Assembly: GCF_002234595.1 (NCBI RefSeq)
Contig: NZ_NMUL01000047.1
Coordinates: forward strand, 1-64,000
Source: Amycolatopsis vastitatis
Lineage (GTDB): Bacteria; Actinomycetota; Actinomycetes; Mycobacteriales; Pseudonocardiaceae
Direction: 5' to 3'
Length of the DNA: 64,000 nt
Under the pieces are notes generated by a model. It was not told where the DNA came from, searched no databases, and saw only the letters and a program-made list of their open reading frames with translations. Shown here piece by piece: positions 53,795 to 61,120 of the stretch (its first letter is position 1; every line of letters starts with the position of its first letter). Position numbers and translations under genes: made by a program.

Positions 53795-54244
53795 GTGGAC
53801 GATAAGCAGGTAGGCCCTCCTGCGCCGAGACCATGTGCTTCTTGCCCTTATCGGCGTGATGTCCCATCGGGCATCTGGTATGCCAGCGAGTACGCGAAAC
53901 TTCCTCGCTACGACGCTGAAACCGGGGCACAGCCTGGCGGCCTGTTCCACTGTCACCAGAACGACAGTGACGGCTCTCGTCGGCGCATTTGCGCTGGCTG
54001 GGCGGGTTGCCACGACGGTGACGAACTCCTTGCCCTGCGGCTGGCGGTTTTTTCCGGTCGTATCAGCTCGGCAACAGCACAAACTACGGTGAACTACCGA
54101 TCGCCGGTACCCCTGTTCGATAGTGGCGCCGAAGCGGCTATACACGGCGTACGCGGCTTCGACGCCGCGGATTCAGGGGCTTTGCAGGCGATCGAGAAGA
54201 TCCGGCGAGTTCGCGGCGACATCATTGAGGACCAGCCGTCCTAG
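53795..54244 (+). CDS. DUF6283-type Cys/His-rich protein
   Basis: 149 residues from GTG 53795 with AAGGAG at 53782-53787 (an ATG at 53777 lies on the wrong side of that site). The motifs are PCASCPYRRDVPSGIWYASE, LPRYDAETGAQPGGLFHCHQ, CAGWAGCHDGD: the CxxCPYR...FxCHQ...CAGW set of DUF6283, probably zinc-binding. The helical C-terminus (GALQAIEKIRRVRGDIIE) follows. The family is common in actinobacterial phages. Function unknown. Confidence 0.75.
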   Translation: MDDKQVGPPAPRPCASCPYRRDVPSGIWYASEYAKLPRYDAETGAQPGGLFHCHQNDSDGSRRRICAGWAGCHDGDELLALRLAVFSGRISSATAQTTVNYRSPVPLFDSGAEAAIHGVRGFDAADSGALQAIEKIRRVRGDIIEDQPS

Positions 54245-54251
54245 CGTGGCT

Positions 54252-54464
54252 TCAGGCGGTTCCGGCGCGATCGCGACAACCGGGCTCCACGGGTCGGTCA
54301 TGTCGCTCGCCGCCGAGTTCGCCGTCGTCGGCGTCGATGCCATCGGGGTACCCGTCGGACTGGCTCGGGGCGATGGTCCGGGCGAACTCGGCACCCTCGC
54401 GGGCGTGGTCCATGACGAGCCGGTGGGCCTCCGGCCGGTACAGCTCAATTGTCTGCACCATCTC
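54252..54464 (-). CDS. Small hypothetical protein
   Basis: 70 residues from ATG 54464 (GGGAG just upstream). It reads TIELYRPEAHRLVMDHAREG and AEFARTIAPSQSDGYPDGID with strongly GC-rich third positions, then an acidic tail. It converges with the DUF6283 gene with an 8-base gap. The family is not recognised; the gene is supported by codon use and ribosome site. Confidence 0.45.
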   Translation of the reverse strand, partial: EMVQTIELYRPEAHRLVMDHAREGAEFARTIAPSQSDGYPDGIDADDGELGGERHDRPVEPGCRDRAGTA

Positions 54465-54785
54465 CCGCTGGTCGATCAGGGCGCTCCGTGTCTTGATTAA
54501 GGAGAAGCCAGTGGAACCTTTGTCGTCAGGACATTGGAGGCCCGTGTGTCCGTGTACAGAGTCGTCGACTTCCGACGGACTTTCCCCGGCTCGTTGGGTT
54601 GGTAACGGGCAGGCAGTGACTGCGGCTGTCGTGTCGTATCGGCGGCGGTTCACGGCTCCGCGATGTGCGTGATCGGCAGAGGCGGGGTAGAACCGCTCAG
54701 CAACCTAAAATCGCTGATAGACACCTTCCGACGTGTTGGGCAACTCGTGGTTACGTCCCGAAGAGTCGAGAGTCGCCTGTTGGCT

Positions 54786-55238
54786 TCAGCCCATCAGAGG
54801 CCATATTTGTGCCCCGCAGATGCCGTCGACGATAATTTCTGGAGCACCCGTCTGCTGGTATCGTTTGAGCGCTGCGGTTGTTTCCGGACCAAAAACGCCA
54901 TTAATCGGGCCGGGATCATATCCCTGGCGTCGCAGGCATCGCTGGAGCAACGCCACGGCACCACCCGACGATCCCTCTCTGATTACGGGTATCCCCTGCA
55001 AAGTTTCTGCTGGGAGCGCATTCCACGTCGCGGGTCCGACGATGCCGTCGGCAGTAAGACCCCGCGCGGCCTGGAAGTTCCTTACCGCTGCGACTGTCGC
55101 AGCAGTAAATCCGCCGTTAACAGGGCCGCCGTAGAAACCCTCTCTCTGGAGCACTCTTTGAAGAAGCTCCACGATGCTGTTTGGACCTGGCCGCTCGACG
55201 CCTGGTATTCCCCCAGGAAGAGTGTGGTAGGGGAGCAT
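54786..55238 (-). CDS. Double peptidoglycan-binding domain protein
   Basis: 150 residues from ATG 55238 with GGAGGAGAG directly upstream. It has two PG_binding_1 domains: SIVELLQRVLQREGFYGG-PVNGGFTAATVAAVRNFQAARGL with DGIVGPATWNAL (about residues 21-78), and AVALLQRCLRRQGYDPG-PINGVFGPETTAALKRYQQ with VDGICGAQIWPLM (about 92-150). No signal peptide is visible, which fits a phage endolysin-type or holin-dependent protein more than a housekeeping wall enzyme. No catalytic domain is present. It lies next to phage remnants. Confidence 0.85.
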   Translation of the reverse strand: MLPYHTLPGGIPGVERPGPNSIVELLQRVLQREGFYGGPVNGGFTAATVAAVRNFQAARGLTADGIVGPATWNALPAETLQGIPVIREGSSGGAVALLQRCLRRQGYDPGPINGVFGPETTAALKRYQQTGAPEIIVDGICGAQIWPLMG

Positions 55239-55628
55239 CTCTCTCCTCCATGCTCGCAGTTATGGGTGTTAAGAGTATGCCACGGAAGACAGCGGGTCGC
55301 ATGTCGGCGGGTGAAATTCCAGGCAGCCTACCCAGACGTTCGCCGCGCCCCCAGGAAGCAGGTCAAACTGGCCAGTTATTTCAGTCAATGGGGCTCCGCT
55401 GCCCGATGCTGCACGTCAACCTCAAGATGCTCGCCCGCTCGACGAACTCGATGTCGGCCTGGTTGACCGCCGCGCCCGCGTCCAGGCCGAGGGTTGGTCG
55501 GCGAAATTGAGGGCATGACCTTGACCTTCCCATGAGCCAAGCGCGACGACGCCCAGCGTTGGTTACGGCGACGAGTCGTCGACCTGGGTATCCCCCTTCT
55601 CACGTGAACCGCTGACCAGCAGGACAAG
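55239..55628. other. Gap with phage-like residue
   Basis: On the minus strand about 55391-55500 reads GLDAGAAVNQADIEFVERAS and RLTCSIGQRSP before a stop, with good coding rhythm but no start. It may be the tail end of a phage protein whose middle was deleted together with the portal C-terminus. Confidence 0.3.
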
Positions 55629-56204
55629 TCAAATGACACCCCCGAGCGCCCAGCCAGTCGTAGTGCAGATAAGCGTGAGGTAGTGCCGGATCGCGCCGTC
55701 CGGTGCGAGGTCGTGCCGCCGCTTGATCGCGGCCACGACCCGCTTGGTCGCCGGGTCGAGTTCGACGTGCACCTCAAGCGGCGACTCGATCGTCACCAGC
55801 GGGTACTTGGCCTCGCCGGGGCGCGGGTTCGCGCCGACGATGGCGTAGGCGCGCTTCATGACCATCGCGGTGACGTGCGCCTGCTGGTAGCCCGCGTCCA
55901 GGTCGTTGTACTGGGCGACGTGGTCCAGCTCGGTGTCGTTGGCCGGCTGGCCGCCCAGCCGGAAGCCCTGCAAATCGATCCGTTCTTCCAGCGCGTCGAC
56001 GACCAGGCGCGGCCAGTTGATCACAACCTGCCGCACTCGCTCGTCGAGCGTCGCTTGCAGCTCCGGGTGCATGTACGACAGCCGCTGGCGGCCCTCGTAG
56101 TACTCCAGCAGCCGCCACAGCTCCGGCAGCTCGTAGTTGTGCGCCAGGATCAGTCGGTTGATCCATTGCCGATCAACTTGGGAAGGCACGCCACCGACTG
56201 CCAT
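55629..56204 (-). pseudogene. Phage portal protein, N-terminal fragment
   Basis: From ATG 56204 with GGGGAGG upstream: VDRQWINRLILAHNYELPEL, RLLEYYEGRQRLSYMHPELQ, VINWPRLVVDALEERIDLQG, YNDLDAGYQQAHVTAMVMKR and VTIESPLEVHVELDPATKRV. These are the N-terminal motifs of SPP1/Gp6-type actinophage portal proteins. A full portal has about 450-500 residues; only about 190 remain, ending in unrelated sequence. It lies downstream of the terminase remnant in the usual phage order. Confidence 0.85.
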
Positions 56205-56246
56205 GCCACCTCCCCATATTGTGCAGTGAACGTGGTAGAAGCAAGC

Positions 56247-56810
56247 ATGCAAACTGCACTGATTAGCGCACTGACGGCGGCAGCAGTCACCTTGTTGATC
56301 GAGTACTTTGCAAAGCCTGCACTGGAGATGCGGAAGGATCGCTTGGTAAACGCGGCGCGCGCTCGGCGAGATATGGTCGCGACGCTCGGTTCTTTCGGAA
56401 ATATAATGCTAAGAATAATGATGGCTGCCAGGAATGGAGACATGACGAGCATTGCTTCGTCATTCAAGACGCTGGACGACAAGGCTGCAAAACTGAGTGA
56501 ACGCCACTCCGAAGCCGGGCAAGTTCTCACTTCTGAAGCATCTCTGATAGTCGACGAAGCCATTCGACATTTTCAAATTTCCATAATATTCATGGAATCG
56601 GTACTGAACGCTCTTCAGAAGGATGTCTGGACACCAGAAGGTCAGGAGCAAATTAAGCGCATCACTGGTATTCAGCTAGAAATGAGTCAAGCACTCAATA
56701 TTGCCGCAATTGTATATCGGCCAAGAATACTGCGGCGAATAGGCTTTCATCGCAAAGGAGATCTCGCATATGCAAAGAAGCTATTGGTCGATCTTCAACC
56801 GAAAGAGTAG
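56247..56810 (+). CDS. AT-rich membrane protein with coiled-coil body, inserted in phage remnant
   Basis: 187 residues from ATG 56247 (GTG 56232 is an alternative). One membrane helix lies at the N-terminus (ALISALTAAAVTLLIEYF, residues 3-20); the rest is a long helical cytoplasmic part (ARARRDMVATLGSFGNIML, SSFKTLDDKAAKLSERHSEA, IVDEAIRHFQISIIFMESVL, GIQLEMSQALNIAAIVYR). Codon use is strikingly AT-rich compared with all neighbours (AAAATAATGCT-type runs). It is read against the phage genes and lies exactly between terminase and portal, so it arrived separately. It could be a phage-carried exclusion or host-takeover gene. No family is recognised. Confidence 0.75.
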   Translation: MQTALISALTAAAVTLLIEYFAKPALEMRKDRLVNAARARRDMVATLGSFGNIMLRIMMAARNGDMTSIASSFKTLDDKAAKLSERHSEAGQVLTSEASLIVDEAIRHFQISIIFMESVLNALQKDVWTPEGQEQIKRITGIQLEMSQALNIAAIVYRPRILRRIGFHRKGDLAYAKKLLVDLQPKE

Positions 56811-57611
56811 TTATCGAACGACCATGCGTCCCGAGCGGTCGTGCTTACGTGCTAGTTCTCGCCATCGAGTGATAGACATTACGGCGGTCGGCACGGCATC
56901 AATCCGCTTGCCGACGGCCTGACGGTCGGGTTTGTCGGGCCGCAGCTGGTCCGCGTCCCCGGCGGGGTGGCGAACCTCAACCGCGCGAAGCACCACTCGG
57001 CTACCGGGTTGGCGTGGTGGCTCCAGCCTCGGGACTTCGTGAGCGCCATCAGCTCGGTCATGCCGTAGGTGAGGCCGCGGTAGGTCTGCGGGATCGGCGC
57101 AAGGTCGAGCCGGGTCTTCTTAGGGATCGCCTGCCGGACCGGTTCCCCGGACCACTCGTCGTACCCGGCGGCCATGACCTTGAACGTGGCGCAGTCAGCG
57201 GCGATGTCCGCGTAGATCGCGTCGTAGTCGATGACGTCGCCAGGCGTGACGGTGATCCAGCCGCCCTCGGCCCATTGGGACACCCGGCCGTTGGTCCGCC
57301 GTCGAGGAACTTCACCGCGGCCTCGGGCAGCAAGAACCGCCACATCATCGACGGCGCGCCGTTCAAGCAGTCCGGGGCGAGCAGCGACCACGCGGTCATG
57401 TCCAGCTTGGCCGCGAGGTCGAGCCCGCCGTAGGCGCGGCGGCCGACCAGTTCGGTGCGCAGCCAGTCCGGCGCCGGGGCGACCGTGCCCGCGCACTGGC
57501 GGTAGAGGTGCTCGCGGGTCTTGAAGCAGACGGCGATCCAGTACTCGGAGTCCGTCGCCAGCCGGAACCGCTCGGCCCGCTCGGCGAGCCCGGCGTCTTG
57601 TTGGCGTCCAA
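56811..57611 (-). pseudogene. Phage large terminase, C-terminal half, frameshifted
   Basis: Reading down from about 57610: RAERFRLATDSEYWIAVCFK, TREHLYRQCAGTVAPAPDWL, VGRRAYGGLDLAAKLDMTAW (nuclease-domain Asp), CLNGAPSMMWRFLLPEAAV. After a shift near 57300 comes QWAEGGWITVTPGDVIDYDA, KVMAAGYDEWSGEPVRQ, QTYRGLTYGMTELMALTKSR. After another near 56980 it ends with RWRELARKHDRSGRMVVR. This is the RNase H-like nuclease half of an actinophage terminase. The N-terminal ATPase half is absent. At least two frameshifts make it a relic. Confidence 0.85.
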
Positions 57612-58132
57612 GCTACTACAGCGATGACGCTGAGATCACCAAGCGGCCGACCGTACGCGCGGACGAAAGCCAAAATCAAGATCGAGCTCCAGCGGGGCAT
57701 CACGCTCGGCGCCGGCGTCATCGACCTCGGCAACGGCCACGGCCAGCGCACCGACGAGGTGAAGGCCGAGCTCGTCGGCCCCGGTCTTCCGCGGTCGGGT
57801 ACGACCGGCTCCGCGAGGTCGGCCGCGGCGCACCTCGAGCTGCTGCATCGGCAGCAGCGGCCAGCAGGAGACGGACGCGACGCAGCTGTGCGGCGCGTTC
57901 GGGCTCGGCGCATCGGCGGTCATGCAGGACTGGAAAGTCAGGCCGTGCACGATGGCTCGGCATGAGATCGCCGGCGACGTCCGGGAACAGTCTCTGGCCG
58001 AAGCGCTCACGGAGTCGTCCGTCGCATCCGCGTTGCTGTCGTGACGGTGCGCTATGCTGGCGGGAGCATTCAGGCTCGATGCCGGGTTCAGTCCCGACTC
58101 CCATGGCCCACAAGGGTAGGGAGAGCCCCACA
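57612..58132. other. Gap with short coding residue
   Basis: A plus-strand stretch ending at TGA 58042-58044 reads QQETDATQLCGAFGLGASAV, MQDWKVRPCTMARHEIAG, EALTESSVASALLS with coding rhythm but no convincing start. No other feature is supported. A GC-rich hairpin near 58060-58105 contains GGGTTCAGTCCCG but is too short to be a tRNA. Confidence 0.3.
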
Positions 58133-58264
58133 ATGTCACGGCTGTCCGGCGAGTTCGAGTCGGCGGTGGTGACGTGGGCGACGGACAAAGCTACGGACGG
58201 GGCCCGGCCACATATGTCGTGTTCGCACGACGGATCGGCCGGGATACTGGAGACCTCCACGTAG
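58133..58264 (+). CDS. Possible 43-residue small protein
   Basis: ATG 58133 is preceded by GGGAGAG and opens a 43-residue frame (SRLSGEFESAVVTWATDKAT ... GILETST) that stops 99 bases before the next gene. The ribosome site is the main support. It could also be a leader peptide for the operon that follows. Confidence 0.35.
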   Translation: MSRLSGEFESAVVTWATDKATDGARPHMSCSHDGSAGILETST

Positions 58265-58363
58265 ATGCGGGGGTCCGGGCCTCTGTGTCGCCCGGACCGA
58301 CCGGTTCGGGGTACCCGGACCGTGCCGACGCGAGCCGTCGGCGCCGCACGATGGAGATCCAAC

Positions 58364-60442
58364 GTGAGCGTTACTGTGGAAGACTCCCAGGGCATCGACG
58401 AGCCGAACCTGGGCGACAACCCGTTCCCCGGGGCCGACAAGCCTGACTGGACTGAACGTCTCGCGAAGGCGATCAGCGCCCGCACTGGCATGCCGATCGA
58501 GCACGCGTGGTCGATCGCGGTGTACGTCGTCCGGCCGAAGGACTACCTCCGACGACACGGCACCGAGTACGTGCTGGTCGACAGCGCGATCAGCGAAGAC
58601 GACGGACTGGTGGTCTTCACTGCCCAGATGCACGGGTTCGCCGGCACGGCCGGCGAATACAACGAACGCATCCGCACCAGCTTCGACTCACCGCTAAGCG
58701 CCACGGCCGACCCGAACTACGTACTGCCGCGGTTGATCACTTTCTTCACTCCGAACGGGGAGCGAGCACCTGTCCTGACCACCGCCGACCCGGTCGACAT
58801 GGACCGGCAGGCGCTGCTGTTCGAACGCATGGAGACGGCTCTCACCGAAGCCGACGGTGAGCGCGGCTACCGGCTGCGCGACGACATCGCCATCTTCGGG
58901 CAGAAGGAAACCACGCTGCACGCGGTGTTCCTGCGCCAGATCGCCGAACCCCAGGACGGTGGGACCACCGTGCGTGCCGTGCCGGACCTGACGGCGATCA
59001 AGGGCGCGAACCGGTCCCGCGCTCGCCTGGACCTGTTCGGCTTGAAGGCGTACGACATCGTCTTCGGGATCAACCCCTACCGCTTGATGGGCATCGAGCG
59101 GGACTACAAGACGGCGGACCCCACAAAGTGGGTGCCGGTCTTCGCGAAGCTCCTGAAGGAGGCCTACAGCAACCCGGACCACCCCGGCCACCAACGAGCA
59201 CAGGAGGCTGCGAATGTCGCGACCGTCGAGGTCGGCGTCATCATCGGGGCCGGAAGTCTCGAGGGCTTCCACGCGCGGGTGTTCGACCCGAACAGGGTTG
59301 ATCACCGCCGCCCGCCGCTGGACTACGCGCTCTCCGAGAAAGCTGCCTCCGATCTCCGAGCTGTCCTGCGGATGCTGAACACCGAGGGCCTGATCACCGA
59401 AGCGGACCGTGCGTGGCTGTCGGGTGAAAGCCGTGATCCGCATGAGACACCGGGTGAGCCGATTGTGGACCGCCGCGACCGCCGCGACCGCGCCCTGTTC
59501 GCGATCATGTTCCCCTCTGACGACGTCGATCGCCTCCGGCTTCGCCGGACCCTGGGCGAACCGGCGCCGAGCCAGACGGGTCGCCGACACGTCGACGCAC
59601 GTACCCGGATGATCTCCGCGGTCATCAGCGACTCCTACATCCACCACTGGAACCCGCGCGTTCTGGACGGCGTCATGAACACCTCGGCGATCAAGACCGA
59701 GTCGTTCTCGTCCACCGAGACCTGGCGTGAGCTGCTGACAGCCGCCGAGGACGACCTGGAGGCGCTGAAGCGCTTCGTGCTGACCCGTGGCATGCACTGG
59801 CTGGCCGAGCACAAGATCGTCGAGGCAGACCGCGGGTCCGTCGGCGCCCAGACCGAGGACCCGGAATCCGAGACGCGTCGGATCCGGCGAACGCAGACCA
59901 GCATCCGAGACGCGCTCCTGCTGGCCCCGGCCCGCACAATCGGGCTGATGCGTGAGCTCGCGCGCGCGGCCAACGCCCAGGAACGACCACGGCAGGTCGA
60001 CATCGACGGCGTTCCGGTCGACGACACCGAAGCGTCGAAGGCCTGGTTCGACACCGCCTTCCCGAAAACCTCGCGTCGGAAGACGGGCGACGACACGAAG
60101 CCGACCGACAACCCGCAGACTCCGCCCCCAACCCCCGGCCAGCTACTGCTGGAAGCCCGGATCGCCCTCGGGGAAGCCCTCCTCAAGGTGCTGCCCCAGG
60201 CACACGTGACGACGCTGGGCTTGGCGCGCGCCGCAGCGGAAGCCGCGGAAAAGGCCGACACCACCGCGTTGCAGGAGGAAATGACCGACCAGCTCAAGCT
60301 CTACAACGAGGCGCTCGCGGCGATGAAGAAGGACCAGAAGACCCTCGCTGCTGCCCTCTCCGTGCTGCAGCAGCCCGGTGCCGATCCCTCGGACTTCGAG
60401 TCGGCGAGCGATGAGTTCCTGACCCGGCAGGTGGACGAGTGA
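58364..60442 (+). CDS. Large unknown protein, first gene of a two-gene operon with a GIY-YIG-like nuclease
   Basis: 692 residues from GTG 58364 with GGAG eight bases upstream; the longer frame above it is out of character. The N-terminal part (DWTERLAKAISARTGMPIEH, EYVLVDSAISEDDGLVVFTA) is alpha/beta. Around 205-235 it reads AVPDLTAIKGANRSRARLDL and FGLKAYDIVFGINPYRLMGI; the GANRSRA element vaguely recalls the substrate loop of ParB/DndB-type proteins, but the match is weak. The middle is helical and charged (DRRDRRDRALFAIMFPSDDV). The C-terminus is a long helix/coiled coil (EARIALGEALLKVLPQ, LKLYNEALAAMKKDQKTL). No known family is assigned. Its stop overlaps the next start by 4 bases (GTGA), so the two are translationally coupled. 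A new nuclease-based defence pair is possible. Confidence 0.8.
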   Translation: MSVTVEDSQGIDEPNLGDNPFPGADKPDWTERLAKAISARTGMPIEHAWSIAVYVVRPKDYLRRHGTEYVLVDSAISEDDGLVVFTAQMHGFAGTAGEYNERIRTSFDSPLSATADPNYVLPRLITFFTPNGERAPVLTTADPVDMDRQALLFERMETALTEADGERGYRLRDDIAIFGQKETTLHAVFLRQIAEPQDGGTTVRAVPDLTAIKGANRSRARLDLFGLKAYDIVFGINPYRLMGIERDYKTADPTKWVPVFAKLLKEAYSNPDHPGHQRAQEAANVATVEVGVIIGAGSLEGFHARVFDPNRVDHRRPPLDYALSEKAASDLRAVLRMLNTEGLITEADRAWLSGESRDPHETPGEPIVDRRDRRDRALFAIMFPSDDVDRLRLRRTLGEPAPSQTGRRHVDARTRMISAVISDSYIHHWNPRVLDGVMNTSAIKTESFSSTETWRELLTAAEDDLEALKRFVLTRGMHWLAEHKIVEADRGSVGAQTEDPESETRRIRRTQTSIRDALLLAPARTIGLMRELARAANAQERPRQVDIDGVPVDDTEASKAWFDTAFPKTSRRKTGDDTKPTDNPQTPPPTPGQLLLEARIALGEALLKVLPQAHVTTLGLARAAAEAAEKADTTALQEEMTDQLKLYNEALAAMKKDQKTLAAALSVLQQPGADPSDFESASDEFLTRQVDE

Positions 60443-60876
60443 CCCGTCAGATGACCGCCTTGCCGGCGGGGCCGGTTCTGCTGCGTCACGTTCTCGGACG
60501 CTTGCCCCTTGCCGCCGGGCGCTACGGAGTCGCCAGCTACCTCGAGCCGGTGCCCTTCGCCGACTTCGAGCGGTATGCCGATCTCGGCATCGTCACCGGG
60601 ATTTACCTGATCACCGATATCGATCGTCGAGTCCGGTGGTTGGGCCAGGCGAGCCGCGATGACGACCTGGTCTCGCGACTCGCGGACCACTGGCAGGATC
60701 CGGCCAAGCGGGCGGTGTTCACGGCCGTGCGAGTGTTGCACCTTCGGGATCACACCCCGGTCGCCGCGGTCAACGCGATCGAAGGAAAGTGCGCGGACTG
60801 GCTGGACCTGCGCTCGACGATGCGGCCGGCGCGGGTGTGGCCGCAGGCGACAGACTGGCTGACGCTGGTCGCGTAG
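60439..60876 (+). CDS. GIY-YIG-like endonuclease
   Basis: 145 residues from GTG 60439, overlapping the upstream stop by 4 bases. The motif set fits a minimal GIY-YIG nuclease: LGIVTGIYLITDIDRRVRWL (the GIY element), WLGQASRDDDLVSRLADHW (in place of YIG plus the Arg helix) and AAVNAIEGKCADWLDLRSTM with the likely metal-binding Glu. The N-terminus (LLRHVLGRLPLAAGRYGV) is a short extra domain. It should act with the 692-residue protein. The assignment is by motif; the YIG part is diverged (WLG), so activity is uncertain. Confidence 0.6.
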   Translation: MTRQMTALPAGPVLLRHVLGRLPLAAGRYGVASYLEPVPFADFERYADLGIVTGIYLITDIDRRVRWLGQASRDDDLVSRLADHWQDPAKRAVFTAVRVLHLRDHTPVAAVNAIEGKCADWLDLRSTMRPARVWPQATDWLTLVA

Positions 60877-61120
60877 ATGCTGGTGTTTGGTTGGCTTGCA
60901 GGCTGGCCAAGCACCAGCACCAATATGTTGCCTGGAGGGCGAAGCAACCAGCGTCGTACACGTCGACCGGGTGGACCATGCCGGCGCCGGGGGAGCGGGC
61001 TGTCAGAGGCACGCCGGTGGCCATGCGGCTCCGATCACTGCCGGGGCACGCCACCCCGGTCGCGGTTCGTTGACCCGATCGGTCCTAGGTTTGCCGCCGC
61101 GGTTTCGCGACCATGCCCCT
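60877..61120. other. Gap upstream of the STAND-WD40 gene
   Basis: About 245 bases after the nuclease gene. It should hold the terminator of the operon and the promoter of the next gene. Nothing specific is recognised. Confidence 0.3.

Noticed and set aside
53150..54145. 331-codon minus-strand frame opposite the zinc-ribbon and DUF6283 genes
   Set aside because: The plus-strand genes have ribosome sites and Cys/His motifs; the antisense frame has none.
58050..58110. Possible tRNA fragment (GGGTTCAGTCCCG followed by ACTCCCA)
   Set aside because: The T-arm-like hairpin and short end stem enclose only about 40 bases; there is no anticodon arm or matching acceptor at the required distance.
58364..60442. 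Assignment of the 692-residue protein as DndB/DGQHR family
   Set aside because: Only the short GANRSRA stretch is suggestive; the DGQHR motif itself and the family layout are not visible.
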